Assembly: GCA_017885365.1 (NCBI GenBank)
Contig: JAFNGD010000352.1
Span: forward strand, 1 to 15,633
DNA length: 15,633 nucleotides
Direction of reading: 5' to 3'
DNA from: Nitrospirota bacterium
GTDB lineage: Bacteria; Nitrospirota; UBA9217
Part shown: positions 7,698 through 13,816 of the stretch, piece by piece
Numbering within the stretch: the first letter of the stretch is position 1
Layout of the letters: every line of letters starts with the position of its first letter
Program-made: the position numbers and the translations under genes
Notes under the pieces: model-generated
What the model was told of the DNA's origin: nothing
The model's input: the letters and a program-made list of their open reading frames with translations, nothing else
Database searches by the model: none

Positions 7698-7737
7698 GGA
7701 AAAGCCCTGTAATAACGCCGGAATAGCGCCGTGCCGC

Positions 7738-7822
7738 TTGACAGGGAGAAAGCGCGGTGGTTGGTTAAGGACTGTCAGGGTTCGAAGCCCTGGGACATTG
7801 CCGAGAGGCCGAAAGGATTTGC
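7738..7822 (+). promoter_or_regulatory. Leader of the cytochrome pseudogene with stable hairpin(s)
   Basis: A perfect -35 hexamer TTGACA lies at 7738-7743, but no convincing -10 follows at 16-19 bp. Further on, CAGGG-TTCGAAG-CCCTG (7776-7792) forms a five-pair hairpin, followed by GGGAC and GCC-GAGA-GGC (GNRA-type loop) and the ribosome site AAAGGA six bases before the ATG. The order hairpin, GGGAC, GCC...GGCC is loosely like part of a c-di-GMP-I (GEMM) riboswitch, which often precedes cytochrome genes. Key conserved stretches are missing, so this is only a resemblance. Confidence 0.25.
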
Positions 7823-8220
7823 ATGGACATCAGAACAATCACGGTCCTGATCGCAGCTGTTCGCTCCTGCTCTCGACCGCATACGCCGGGACCGCTCGCC
7901 AGGCAACAAGCCGGCCCACGACCAGCGATCAGCTGCGGTCGACCAATAAGGACTGCGCCATCTGCCGCCTTCCGGCCTAATCACATGAAGCGGAGGCGCT
8001 CAAGAAGAAGCTCTCGAACCTCTGCCCCGATTGCCATCGCGACCGCAAGGCCCCTAGGGAGCACAAGGTCGATATTGTTCCGAAAATGGTGGTAAAAGGT
8101 CTTCCGCTCGCCGACGGCAAGGTCACCGGTATCACCTGCCACGACCCGCATGCGAACACTTTCGGCAGTATGCTCCAGATGAAGTCCACGGACCTGTGCG
8201 GGGCATGTCACCCCGTGTGA
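7823..8220 (+). pseudogene. Decayed secreted multiheme cytochrome c (doubled CXXCH type)
   Basis: Reading across one frameshift and one stop gives a coherent small periplasmic cytochrome. It opens with ATG at 7823 (MDIRTITVLIAA). A one-base loss near 7856-7861 shifts the frame to SLLLSTAYAG, completing a signal peptide. Next come CAICR (heme site with His replaced by Arg, 7954-7968), an in-frame TAA (7978-7980), SHEAEALKKKLSNLCPDCH (intact site ending 8037), GITCHDPHA (first Cys replaced by Gly at 8128) and DLCGACHPV then TGA (intact site). The TCHDPH...LCGACH spacing is typical of doubled-CXXCH proteins, which carry c-type hemes for electron transfer. Four independent lesions in about 130 codons make sequencing error an unlikely sole cause. 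A good ribosome site (AAAGGA) remains. It is transcribed away from the amidase operon. Confidence 0.8.
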
Positions 8221-8227
8221 CAATGCC

Positions 8228-8446
8228 TCAATCCTCTTCCACATGGTAGCCGAGCTTCTCGATGCTGTCCCGCGTGAGCTTCTGCACCCGCTCTTCCGGT
8301 ATTTTCCGCTCGTCAAAATCAACGGCAACCGCACCCTGCTCCACATCCACGGCAATGACGCCATCCATGCCGCCGATGAACCGACGGAGCGCAAGCGAAC
8401 ACTCTCCGCAGAACTGTTTCTGCACTTTGAAATAAGCCTTCCCCAT
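8228..8446 (-). CDS. Heavy-metal-associated (HMA) domain protein, CopZ-like
   Basis: A 72-residue single-domain protein with the ferredoxin-like HMA fold. FCGECSLALRRF carries the metal-binding CxxC (Cys13, Cys16), followed by MDGVIAVDVEQGAVAVDFDE and the closing helix SIEKLGYHVEE. Such proteins bind one Cu(I) or a similar soft metal and pass it to a P-type ATPase. Here the usual GMxC lead-in is KQFC, so metal preference is uncertain, and no transporter gene is nearby. GGGAGG lies about 7 nt before the ATG, and a clear promoter sits at 8478-8506. It ends 8 nt from the cytochrome pseudogene in convergent orientation and is divergent from the HPF gene. Confidence 0.85.
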   Translation of the reverse strand: MGKAYFKVQKQFCGECSLALRRFIGGMDGVIAVDVEQGAVAVDFDERKIPEERVQKLTRDSIEKLGYHVEED

Positions 8447-8477
8447 TTTCTCCCTCCCGCACGCTGACCTCAGGGGT

Positions 8478-8506
8478 ATGATAATCCCTCACGACCGCAC
8501 CGTCAA
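8478..8506 (-). promoter_or_regulatory. Sigma70-type promoter of the HMA gene
   Basis: On the minus strand TTGACG (8501-8506) is followed after exactly 17 bp by TATCAT (8478-8483). The predicted transcript starts near 8471, leaving a leader of about 25 nt with a strong ribosome site before the ATG at 8446. Confidence 0.65.
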
Positions 8507-8535
8507 GCCGTCGATCCCCATCAATAACAGCTCAT

Positions 8536-8564
8536 TTGACAGTTCAGGTGTTTTCTGCTACTTT
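8536..8564 (+). promoter_or_regulatory. Sigma70-type promoter of the HPF-cold-shock gene
   Basis: A perfect TTGACA (8536-8541) is followed after exactly 17 bp by TACTTT (8559-8564). Predicted transcription begins near 8571, about 42 nt before the ATG at 8613. Its -35 lies 29 bp from the -35 of the divergent HMA promoter. Confidence 0.6.
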
Positions 8565-8612
8565 TTAATAAAGAGACAAGAGAGAAAAAAGAGAGGATGG
8601 AGGAACGACACC

Positions 8613-9146
8613 ATGAAGATCACACCCCAGATCACGCTGAAGAACGTGCCGCATTCAGAAGCAGTAGAAGCAAAGATCCGTGAAAAGATAGGGAAATTGG
8701 ACCAATTCTCCGACAGGATCATGGGCTGCAGAGTCACCGTAGAGGAATCCCAGCGCAGACACCATCAGGGCAAGCTCTTTTCGGTCCGCGTCGACATCAC
8801 TGTTCCGGGCAAGGAGCTGGTCGTGAACCGCATGGAGAACGAGGACCTCTATGTCGCTGTCCGGGACGCCTTCGACGCGGCGAAGCGCCAGCTCGAGGAG
8901 CACTCCCGCAAGCGGCGCGGCGACGTCAAGGCCCACGCCGAGTCACCCCGCGGCAAGGTTGCCAAGATATTCCCCTTCGACGGGTATGGCTTCATCATCA
9001 CGAACGACGGCCGGGAGATCTACTTCCACCGCAACAGCGTCATCGAGCCGACCTTCGACCGTCTGGAAGAAGGCGCCGAGGTGGCGTTCCTGGAGGAGCA
9101 AGGAAAGGAAGGGCCGCAGGCGGTCCGCGTTGCGGCGAGCCGGTAG
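8613..9146 (+). CDS. HPF/RaiA ribosome-associated factor fused to a cold-shock domain
   Basis: A 177-residue two-domain protein. Residues 1-105 form an HPF/RaiA (ribosome hibernation / translation inhibitor) beta-alpha domain: ITPQITLKNVPHSEAVEAKI, then DLYVAVRDAFDAAKRQLEEH. Residues 113-175 form an OB-fold cold-shock domain with the RNA-binding motifs GYGFI (RNP1, 124-128) and IYFHRNSV (RNP2, 136-143). HPF binds the 30S decoding region in slow growth. The appended cold-shock domain probably adds RNA contact and takes the place of the C-terminal dimerisation domain of long HPFs. The ATG at 8613 has GGAGG 9 nt upstream and begins the conserved fold. An in-frame ATG at 8478 lies before the promoters and is rejected. 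The gene ends six bases before a strong palindrome. Confidence 0.92.
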   Translation: MKITPQITLKNVPHSEAVEAKIREKIGKLDQFSDRIMGCRVTVEESQRRHHQGKLFSVRVDITVPGKELVVNRMENEDLYVAVRDAFDAAKRQLEEHSRKRRGDVKAHAESPRGKVAKIFPFDGYGFIITNDGREIYFHRNSVIEPTFDRLEEGAEVAFLEEQGKEGPQAVRVAASR

Positions 9147-9151
9147 GTGCT

Positions 9152-9189
9152 ATCGAAGATTCCTGCAGCAAGCTGCAGGAATCTTCGAT
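9152..9189. repeat. Perfect 18-bp-arm palindrome, core of a REP-like element (copy A); possible terminator
   Basis: The left arm ATCGAAGATTCCTGCAGC (9152-9169) and right arm GCTGCAGGAATCTTCGAT (9172-9189) are exact reverse complements around a two-base AA centre. It starts six bases after the HPF-cold-shock stop codon and could end that transcript, although there is no U-tract. Downstream sequence to about 9221 matches copy B at 4958-5012, and GCAGCAAGCT recurs at 9230-9239, so the palindrome is one end of a larger dispersed element of about 100 bp. Confidence 0.75.
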
Positions 9190-9221
9190 CCTCAAGGCAG
9201 TTTCGGCATCCTCATCGCTCG

Positions 9222-9635
9222 CTAATCCCGCAGCAAGCTTCCGGGAATGCGCTCGCTCCTGGATTCAGGGTACTCACAAAGCTTACGGATGATGAAGTCC
9301 GCGATAGATCGATCCATATCCCAGCTGCTGTCCAGGAACAGCCGGGATATTTTTTTCGCCGGGAACAGCCCGTCGGGTACGAGGATGGGCGTGCCCTTGT
9401 ACCTGCCCGGTCTGTTCTCCCCGTCATCCACCTTCTGATGCAGAAAGCCCTCCACGCGATTCCACCTCACTGCCCTCTCGTTCAGCCCCTTGTCATAACA
9501 GAGTTCGAACCCGAGGATGTCATCGCGTTCATCGAACCAGACCGTGAGGTCCAGGTCCGCAGAAGAGAGGAACCTCCGGCACGCGTCACCGGGGACCTGC
9601 CGCACATCGCGGATCTCTTTTAACATCGCATGCAT
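9222..9635 (-). CDS. Conserved-looking hypothetical protein, unknown function
   Basis: A 137-residue soluble protein without signal peptide or membrane helix. It is rich in charged and aromatic residues: MLKEIRDVRQVPGDACRRFL, then DLDLTVWFDERDDILGFELC, CYDKGLNERAVRW and HQKVDDGENRPGRYKGTPIL. The pattern suggests a compact beta-rich fold, and it resembles uncharacterised proteins of environmental Gram-negative bacteria, but I do not recognise a named domain. Two starts are possible: ATG 9635 (GAGG about 4 nt upstream) or ATG 9626 (GAGG 9 nt upstream, beginning MLKEIRDV). The last 10-15 codons run into the dispersed repeat that starts at 9152, so the natural C-terminus may have been replaced or extended by it. 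It lies 69 nt downstream of the histidine kinase on the same strand. Confidence 0.6.
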   Translation of the reverse strand: MHAMLKEIRDVRQVPGDACRRFLSSADLDLTVWFDERDDILGFELCYDKGLNERAVRWNRVEGFLHQKVDDGENRPGRYKGTPILVPDGLFPAKKISRLFLDSSWDMDRSIADFIIRKLCEYPESRSERIPGSLLRD

Positions 9636-9704
9636 CCTCGCTGCCAGTCAAACCTCATCCATCGAGTTGTTCTCCCCGGCCCCGCACATACTGTCTACAA
9701 TTCA

Positions 9705-11186
9705 TCAGGGAGAGATTCCGGGACGCCCCTCGCCAAGCGCACGGTACGGAAGCATGAACGTGAATACGCTCCCCTTTCCCTCCTCGCTGGTCGCCCACAT
9801 GCGCCCGCCGTAATGCTCCACAATCTGGCGGGAGATGGCCAGACCCAGCCCCGTCCCCTCGACCGAGTTCGTCAGCACGTCCCCGGCCCGATGGAACTTC
9901 TCGAAGATTCGCGGCAGTTCTCCGGCTGGGATGCCGGGGCCCGAATCGGTGACCGACACCTCGATCGCGTCCGGAGGCCCGGTGCGGCGCGTCAGCACTG
10001 ATATCCTGCCTCCCGGCGGCGTGAACTTGACCGCATTGGACAGGAGGTTCATTACGACCTGGAGCAAGCGATCACGATCCACGCGCAGCGCGGGCAGATC
10101 GCTCTCGTCCGACCGCTCGATCGCCTGGCCCTTCTTCTGCGCCAGCGGCACGATGCCGGAGATCGCGGTCTCAATGACCTCACGGAGAGCGACCTCCTCG
10201 TCCCGCCACCGCATGCTCCCCGACTCGATCCGGGAAAGGTCCAGGAGGTCGCCGATCAAGCGGGAAAGACGGTCGCTCTCGTCGTTGACGATCTCGAGGA
10301 GCGCCCGCTTGCGCTGCTCCGGCATGTTCGGCTTGATCAGGATCAATTCGACAAAGGCCTTCACCGAGGTGATCGGTGTGCGCAGCTCGTGCGACACTGT
10401 CGAGATGAAGTCGGATTTTAGCCGGTCGAGGTCCTTGAGCTTCAGGTTTGCATTCTGCAGCTCCGCCAGCGACCGCGCCAGCTCATGGTCCCGGTCCTGG
10501 ATGGCGGCGAGCATCTCGTTGAAGCTTCTTGCCAGCGAGGCCAGCTCGTCCGGCCCCTGCCCCCCCGCCCGCCGGGCGTAGTCCTTATCCCGGGAGACCC
10601 CTTCCATGAGATTTGCAAGGTCGGTCACGGGGCCCGTGACCGCGCGCTGGAACCGCGTGAGCAGGACCGACGCCACGACCAGGGCCAGCAGGAGCGCCGT
10701 CAGGGACACGGCCGCGTACTGCGCGAGCGCCGCGCGGATGTCATCGAGGCGCGCCCGGATCGAGATCGTCCCGAGCTGATCCTCATGCAGCAGGATGGGC
10801 CGGGTCAGCTCCAGGTGGTTCGACCCGAAGCGGTGGCCATCCGGCGGCGGAACGGCAGGGGGCGCCGGGTCCGCCCGGCGGCCGCGGTAGAGGGCGAAGG
10901 CCTCGCCCTTCTTCGTGTACACAACAGCATATTCGATCCGGGGATCCTCCCGCAGCGCGGCAAGGACCTCCTCGGCGGCCGTCGGAACGTCAAAAATGAG
11001 TGCCGCCGTGCACTGGTTCCCGATGATGTCCGCCTTGATGCCGATGTCCCGCACGAACGCTTTTTTCCAGGTCTGCAGTTCAACGGTGAACAGCAGCACG
11101 ATCGCCACCAGCACCGCTACCCCGGTCGCGGCGACGTTCATGAGCACCAGTTGTTGTCTCAGGGTCTTCGGACGTGTTCCGATCAT
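9705..11186 (-). CDS. Membrane sensor histidine kinase (CHASE8-like periplasmic domain, HAMP, HisKA, HATPase_c)
   Basis: Numbering from the ATG at 11186 (493 aa): TM1 about 13-35, periplasmic sensor about 40-150 resembling CHASE8 (WKKAFVRDIGIKADIIGNQC, then DPRIEYAVVYTKKGEAFALY), TM2 about 157-178, HAMP about 180-235, a short coiled coil, HisKA with phospho-accepting His266 in SHELRTPI, and HATPase_c with N-box MNLLSNAVKF (Asn384), DSGPGIP (414-420) and GTGLGL (444-449). All catalytic boxes are intact. CHASE8 is the sensor type of the diguanylate cyclase YfiN, which is held by periplasmic YfiR. A YfiR homologue lies directly upstream, one base before this start (TGA T ATG, with GGAGAG as ribosome site), so it is the likely partner. 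No response regulator is adjacent. An in-frame GTG at 11210 would add 8 residues. Confidence 0.92.
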   Translation of the reverse strand: MIGTRPKTLRQQLVLMNVAATGVAVLVAIVLLFTVELQTWKKAFVRDIGIKADIIGNQCTAALIFDVPTAAEEVLAALREDPRIEYAVVYTKKGEAFALYRGRRADPAPPAVPPPDGHRFGSNHLELTRPILLHEDQLGTISIRARLDDIRAALAQYAAVSLTALLLALVVASVLLTRFQRAVTGPVTDLANLMEGVSRDKDYARRAGGQGPDELASLARSFNEMLAAIQDRDHELARSLAELQNANLKLKDLDRLKSDFISTVSHELRTPITSVKAFVELILIKPNMPEQRKRALLEIVNDESDRLSRLIGDLLDLSRIESGSMRWRDEEVALREVIETAISGIVPLAQKKGQAIERSDESDLPALRVDRDRLLQVVMNLLSNAVKFTPPGGRISVLTRRTGPPDAIEVSVTDSGPGIPAGELPRIFEKFHRAGDVLTNSVEGTGLGLAISRQIVEHYGGRMWATSEEGKGSVFTFMLPYRALGEGRPGISP

Positions 11187-11187
11187 A

Positions 11188-11778
11188 TCACTCTCCGCCC
11201 GGCGCAGCACCGTATACCTTGCTGGCCAGCTTGAGCAGCTTCGTGCTGATCCGGAGCCCCGCGGAACGGGCCGTTTCCGTGTTGATCTCGAACCGGACGC
11301 GTTTGTTCTCGAGGAACATGTTGATCATGACCCCCTGCCTCGCGTATCCTTCCGTGTCGCCGATCGTCAGGACCGGGGTTCCTGATACGGTATCGAGGAC
11401 ATCCGTCAGCCGGGCCGAGTGGGAGGCAGCCACGAACAGGACCTGACAGGACCGCGCCTCCTGCGGCGACTTCAGCATGGTCACGGACAACCGTCTGCCC
11501 AGGACCTCCTGCCCGTTCAGGTCATCGAACGACGCCGCGGTTGGCACTTCGCCCAGGAGGCAGACCCGGAACGTATCGCCGGTAAGCCTTTCCCCGGACG
11601 GCCATTCGACGAACTTGATGAAATTATAGACGAACGCGGCCTTTACCTGATATTCCGCCGGAGCGGACGCGATCCGTTCCGCAGCATGCCCGTTCTCCCC
11701 GGGGACCTGGAACGCAAGCAGCATTGCCAGGAAAACCATGACCATGCCGCGCCTGTGCTGTATGGTCCTAGAACACAT
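11188..11778 (-). CDS. YfiR-family (DUF4154) periplasmic protein
   Basis: A 196-residue secreted protein: hydrophobic signal segment about 12-32 (MVMVFLAMLLAFQV), then a YfiR/DUF4154 domain about 43-190. Family signatures are YQVKAAFVYNFIKFVEWP (43-60), the CLLGE strand, SCQVLFVAASH (110-120), GVMINMFLENKRVRFEIN (149-166) and AGLRISTKLLKLASKV (173-188). In Pseudomonas, YfiR binds the periplasmic domain of YfiN and represses it. Cys73 and Cys111 are spaced so that they could form one disulfide; the second cysteine pair of Pseudomonas YfiR is absent. The ATG at 11778 overlaps the receptor gene by 11 nt but has no clear ribosome site. ATG 11745 (residue 12) begins at the signal segment and is an alternative. 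Downstream by 1 nt is the CHASE8-like kinase, the likely target. Confidence 0.9.
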   Translation of the reverse strand: MCSRTIQHRRGMVMVFLAMLLAFQVPGENGHAAERIASAPAEYQVKAAFVYNFIKFVEWPSGERLTGDTFRVCLLGEVPTAASFDDLNGQEVLGRRLSVTMLKSPQEARSCQVLFVAASHSARLTDVLDTVSGTPVLTIGDTEGYARQGVMINMFLENKRVRFEINTETARSAGLRISTKLLKLASKVYGAAPGGE

Positions 11779-13816
11779 AGGTCAGTTTCATCCGAAAGGT
11801 CCGCCCATCCTGCTGTATGCTGTCAAGGGGGGACAGATCGCCTGATACGGGGTCAGCATACTTTTTGTTAAAAACGTTATAGATGCTGAACGATGCCTCT
11901 ACCCTGCGCTGCGGGCCTCTGCCGAACAGGGTCAGGTTCGTCACGGCGAAGCTCTCTGTATTCTGACCAGCAACGGTGGTCCGCGGACTCGTGTACTGTT
12001 CCTCGATCCCTGCAAAGAAGCGTTCCTTGATGATCGGCACGACAAGGTTCAGCTTGGCAAGATGCTTTGGTGCGTTGGTCAGCAGCTCGCCGGTCTTCGG
12101 GTCAACCGCCTTCTGGAAGGCATAGCTGAGCCTGCTGTCTGCGCCGCTCGACCAGCTCTTCTGGACCTCAAGCTCAGTCCCTTCCGCCTCGGCCCGCTCC
12201 TGGTTCTGGTACGAGGTGGCGCCGCTGGACGGGTCATAGGTCTGGGTGATGAGATTCCTGATGTTGTAACGGTAGCGGCTAGCGCTGGCGCGCAGACCAT
12301 TTCCGAAATCGTGCTCGTAGACCAGCTCGTAGGTCTCGATCTGTTCAGGCTGCAGGATGGGATTGTTCAGCACCTGCGGCGGCGCTGCATAGTACAGCTC
12401 GTACACTGTCGGCGCGCGGAACGCCTTGCCATAGAGCAGCTTGAGGGTGCCGTTCTCGATGAGTTTGATGACCGCGGCGATGCGCGGGTTCGTCGTTCCG
12501 CCGAAGGTGCTCGTCTTGTCGTAGCGAACGCCCGCATAGAGCAGGAAGATCGGCGAGACCGTGATCTCGTCCTGCGCGTACACTGCCCATACGGTAGAAC
12601 TGCGATGGTCATCGAGGTACACGACCGAAGGCGACACATCGGCGTTGTACTGGTTCTGGCGGTCCCGGACCTCGTACTCGCTCCCTACAATGACACGGTG
12701 AGCGTTCGGAAGCCGCGTGGTCAGCCGGATGTCCCCGCCGTACCACGACGCTATGGCCCGGTCCTTGTTCACCGTCCCGGTGTAGAGATAATCGGCGTCA
12801 TAGCGGTACCAGTCGTAGTAGGTCCGGAGGGTAAGCTCCGCGCCTCCGGTAAAGCGGGAGCTGTACTGCAGGTCTACGTAGCCCCGGCCATCGGTGGTCC
12901 GGTTTCCCGGCTCGTTGAAATCAGTGCCGTACGACGCGGTCGGTGCGCCTTTCGTCCGCTCGATATAGGCCGCTGCAAGTTGAAGCCCCCCAACATCGTA
13001 CTTTGCATAAGCGCTCCCGAAACGGTCATAGTCGCCGTTGTCGGCATATCCGCCATTGCCCGCCCGCGGGTCTGCCAGAGGATTTCCCGGATCAAACTCC
13101 GGGAAATAGAGACGGTCACCGGCACTGGTGAAACCGGTCGCCGAAAGCAGAACATCGGGACCGTTCTTACCCGCCCCCCCGTAGCTCAGGCGCCCTTTGT
13201 AGGTGCCTTGGCTGCCGCCTTCTGCGGAGAGTTCGACGTCTCCAATATCCTTCGCCCGGCGGGTGATGACGTTCACGACGGCGAAGAACGCATTGCTGCC
13301 ATAGAGCGATGAGCCCGGTCCGCGGCTGACCTCGACGCGTTCGATGAGGTCAACATCCAGGACGAACTCGGTGCCGATGGCGGCAGAATCATAGATGGCG
13401 GCATTCAACCGATGGCCGTCCACGAGCAACAGGATGCGCGTATTATTGTCACCAGGCCTTCCGAATCCCCTGACGCCGAGATATTGATAGTTCCGGTCGT
13501 AGGTAGTATAGAATCCTCGCACGCTTCGCAGGATGTCCGCCAGGGTCCGGTAGCCGAATTTCCGGATGTCCCGCGCGGTGATGATGGTCACCGAGGCAGG
13601 CGCTTCGCTTACCTTCTGCCGGTAGCGCGACGCGCTGACGACCGTCTGGACCTCGATCTCCATGAGCTCTTCGATGCTCAGCGTTTTTAAATCTCGGCCA
13701 TCGGGCGCAGTCTCTCCGGCTGACAGAATACCTGCCAGTGTCATGATCGTTGCACAGGCGATCAGCAGGCTGCTGACTGCTCTTCGTATCGTCTGTCGAG
13801 ACTGCTTCATTTCCAT
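11768..13816 (-). CDS. TonB-dependent outer-membrane receptor
   Basis: A 682-residue outer-membrane protein. An N-terminal signal peptide (about 1-34) is followed by the short helix DLKTLSIEELMEIEVQTVVS often seen before the plug in this receptor group, a plug domain about 70-187 (APASVTIITARDIRKFGYRT, LGVRGFGRPGDNNTRILLLV, VEVSRGPGSSLYGSNAFFAV) and a 22-strand-type beta-barrel ending TYVF with terminal Phe. Such receptors import siderophores, cobalamin, sugars or metals using TonB energy; the substrate is not evident here. There is no STN domain, so it is not a classic FecA-type transducer. The distal genes, however, are a YfiR protein and a sensor kinase, suggesting a signalling link. LIAC at 18-21 resembles a lipobox but is probably chance. 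ATG 13816 is used; ATG 13810 has better spacing (8 nt) to AGGGGG. Confidence 0.93.
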   Translation of the reverse strand: MEMKQSRQTIRRAVSSLLIACATIMTLAGILSAGETAPDGRDLKTLSIEELMEIEVQTVVSASRYRQKVSEAPASVTIITARDIRKFGYRTLADILRSVRGFYTTYDRNYQYLGVRGFGRPGDNNTRILLLVDGHRLNAAIYDSAAIGTEFVLDVDLIERVEVSRGPGSSLYGSNAFFAVVNVITRRAKDIGDVELSAEGGSQGTYKGRLSYGGAGKNGPDVLLSATGFTSAGDRLYFPEFDPGNPLADPRAGNGGYADNGDYDRFGSAYAKYDVGGLQLAAAYIERTKGAPTASYGTDFNEPGNRTTDGRGYVDLQYSSRFTGGAELTLRTYYDWYRYDADYLYTGTVNKDRAIASWYGGDIRLTTRLPNAHRVIVGSEYEVRDRQNQYNADVSPSVVYLDDHRSSTVWAVYAQDEITVSPIFLLYAGVRYDKTSTFGGTTNPRIAAVIKLIENGTLKLLYGKAFRAPTVYELYYAAPPQVLNNPILQPEQIETYELVYEHDFGNGLRASASRYRYNIRNLITQTYDPSSGATSYQNQERAEAEGTELEVQKSWSSGADSRLSYAFQKAVDPKTGELLTNAPKHLAKLNLVVPIIKERFFAGIEEQYTSPRTTVAGQNTESFAVTNLTLFGRGPQRRVEASFSIYNVFNKKYADPVSGDLSPLDSIQQDGRTFRMKLTYVF

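Noticed and set aside
7770..7800. A tRNA T-arm look-alike (CAGGG-TTCGAAG-CCCTG)
   Set aside because: No matching acceptor stem (the complement of the following seven bases), D-arm or anticodon arm is found upstream, so it is not a tRNA gene on this strand, and the other strand does not fit the T-loop pattern.
8478..8612. Extended N-terminus for the HPF-cold-shock protein from ATG 8478
   Set aside because: The extension overlaps both divergent promoters, lacks a ribosome site and precedes the conserved MKITPQITLKN start, which has GGAGG upstream.
12062..13312. A 416-codon open frame on the plus strand
   Set aside because: It is antisense to the TonB-dependent receptor barrel. The composition (Val/Arg/Gly-rich) is that of a shadow frame, and there is no ribosome site or domain.
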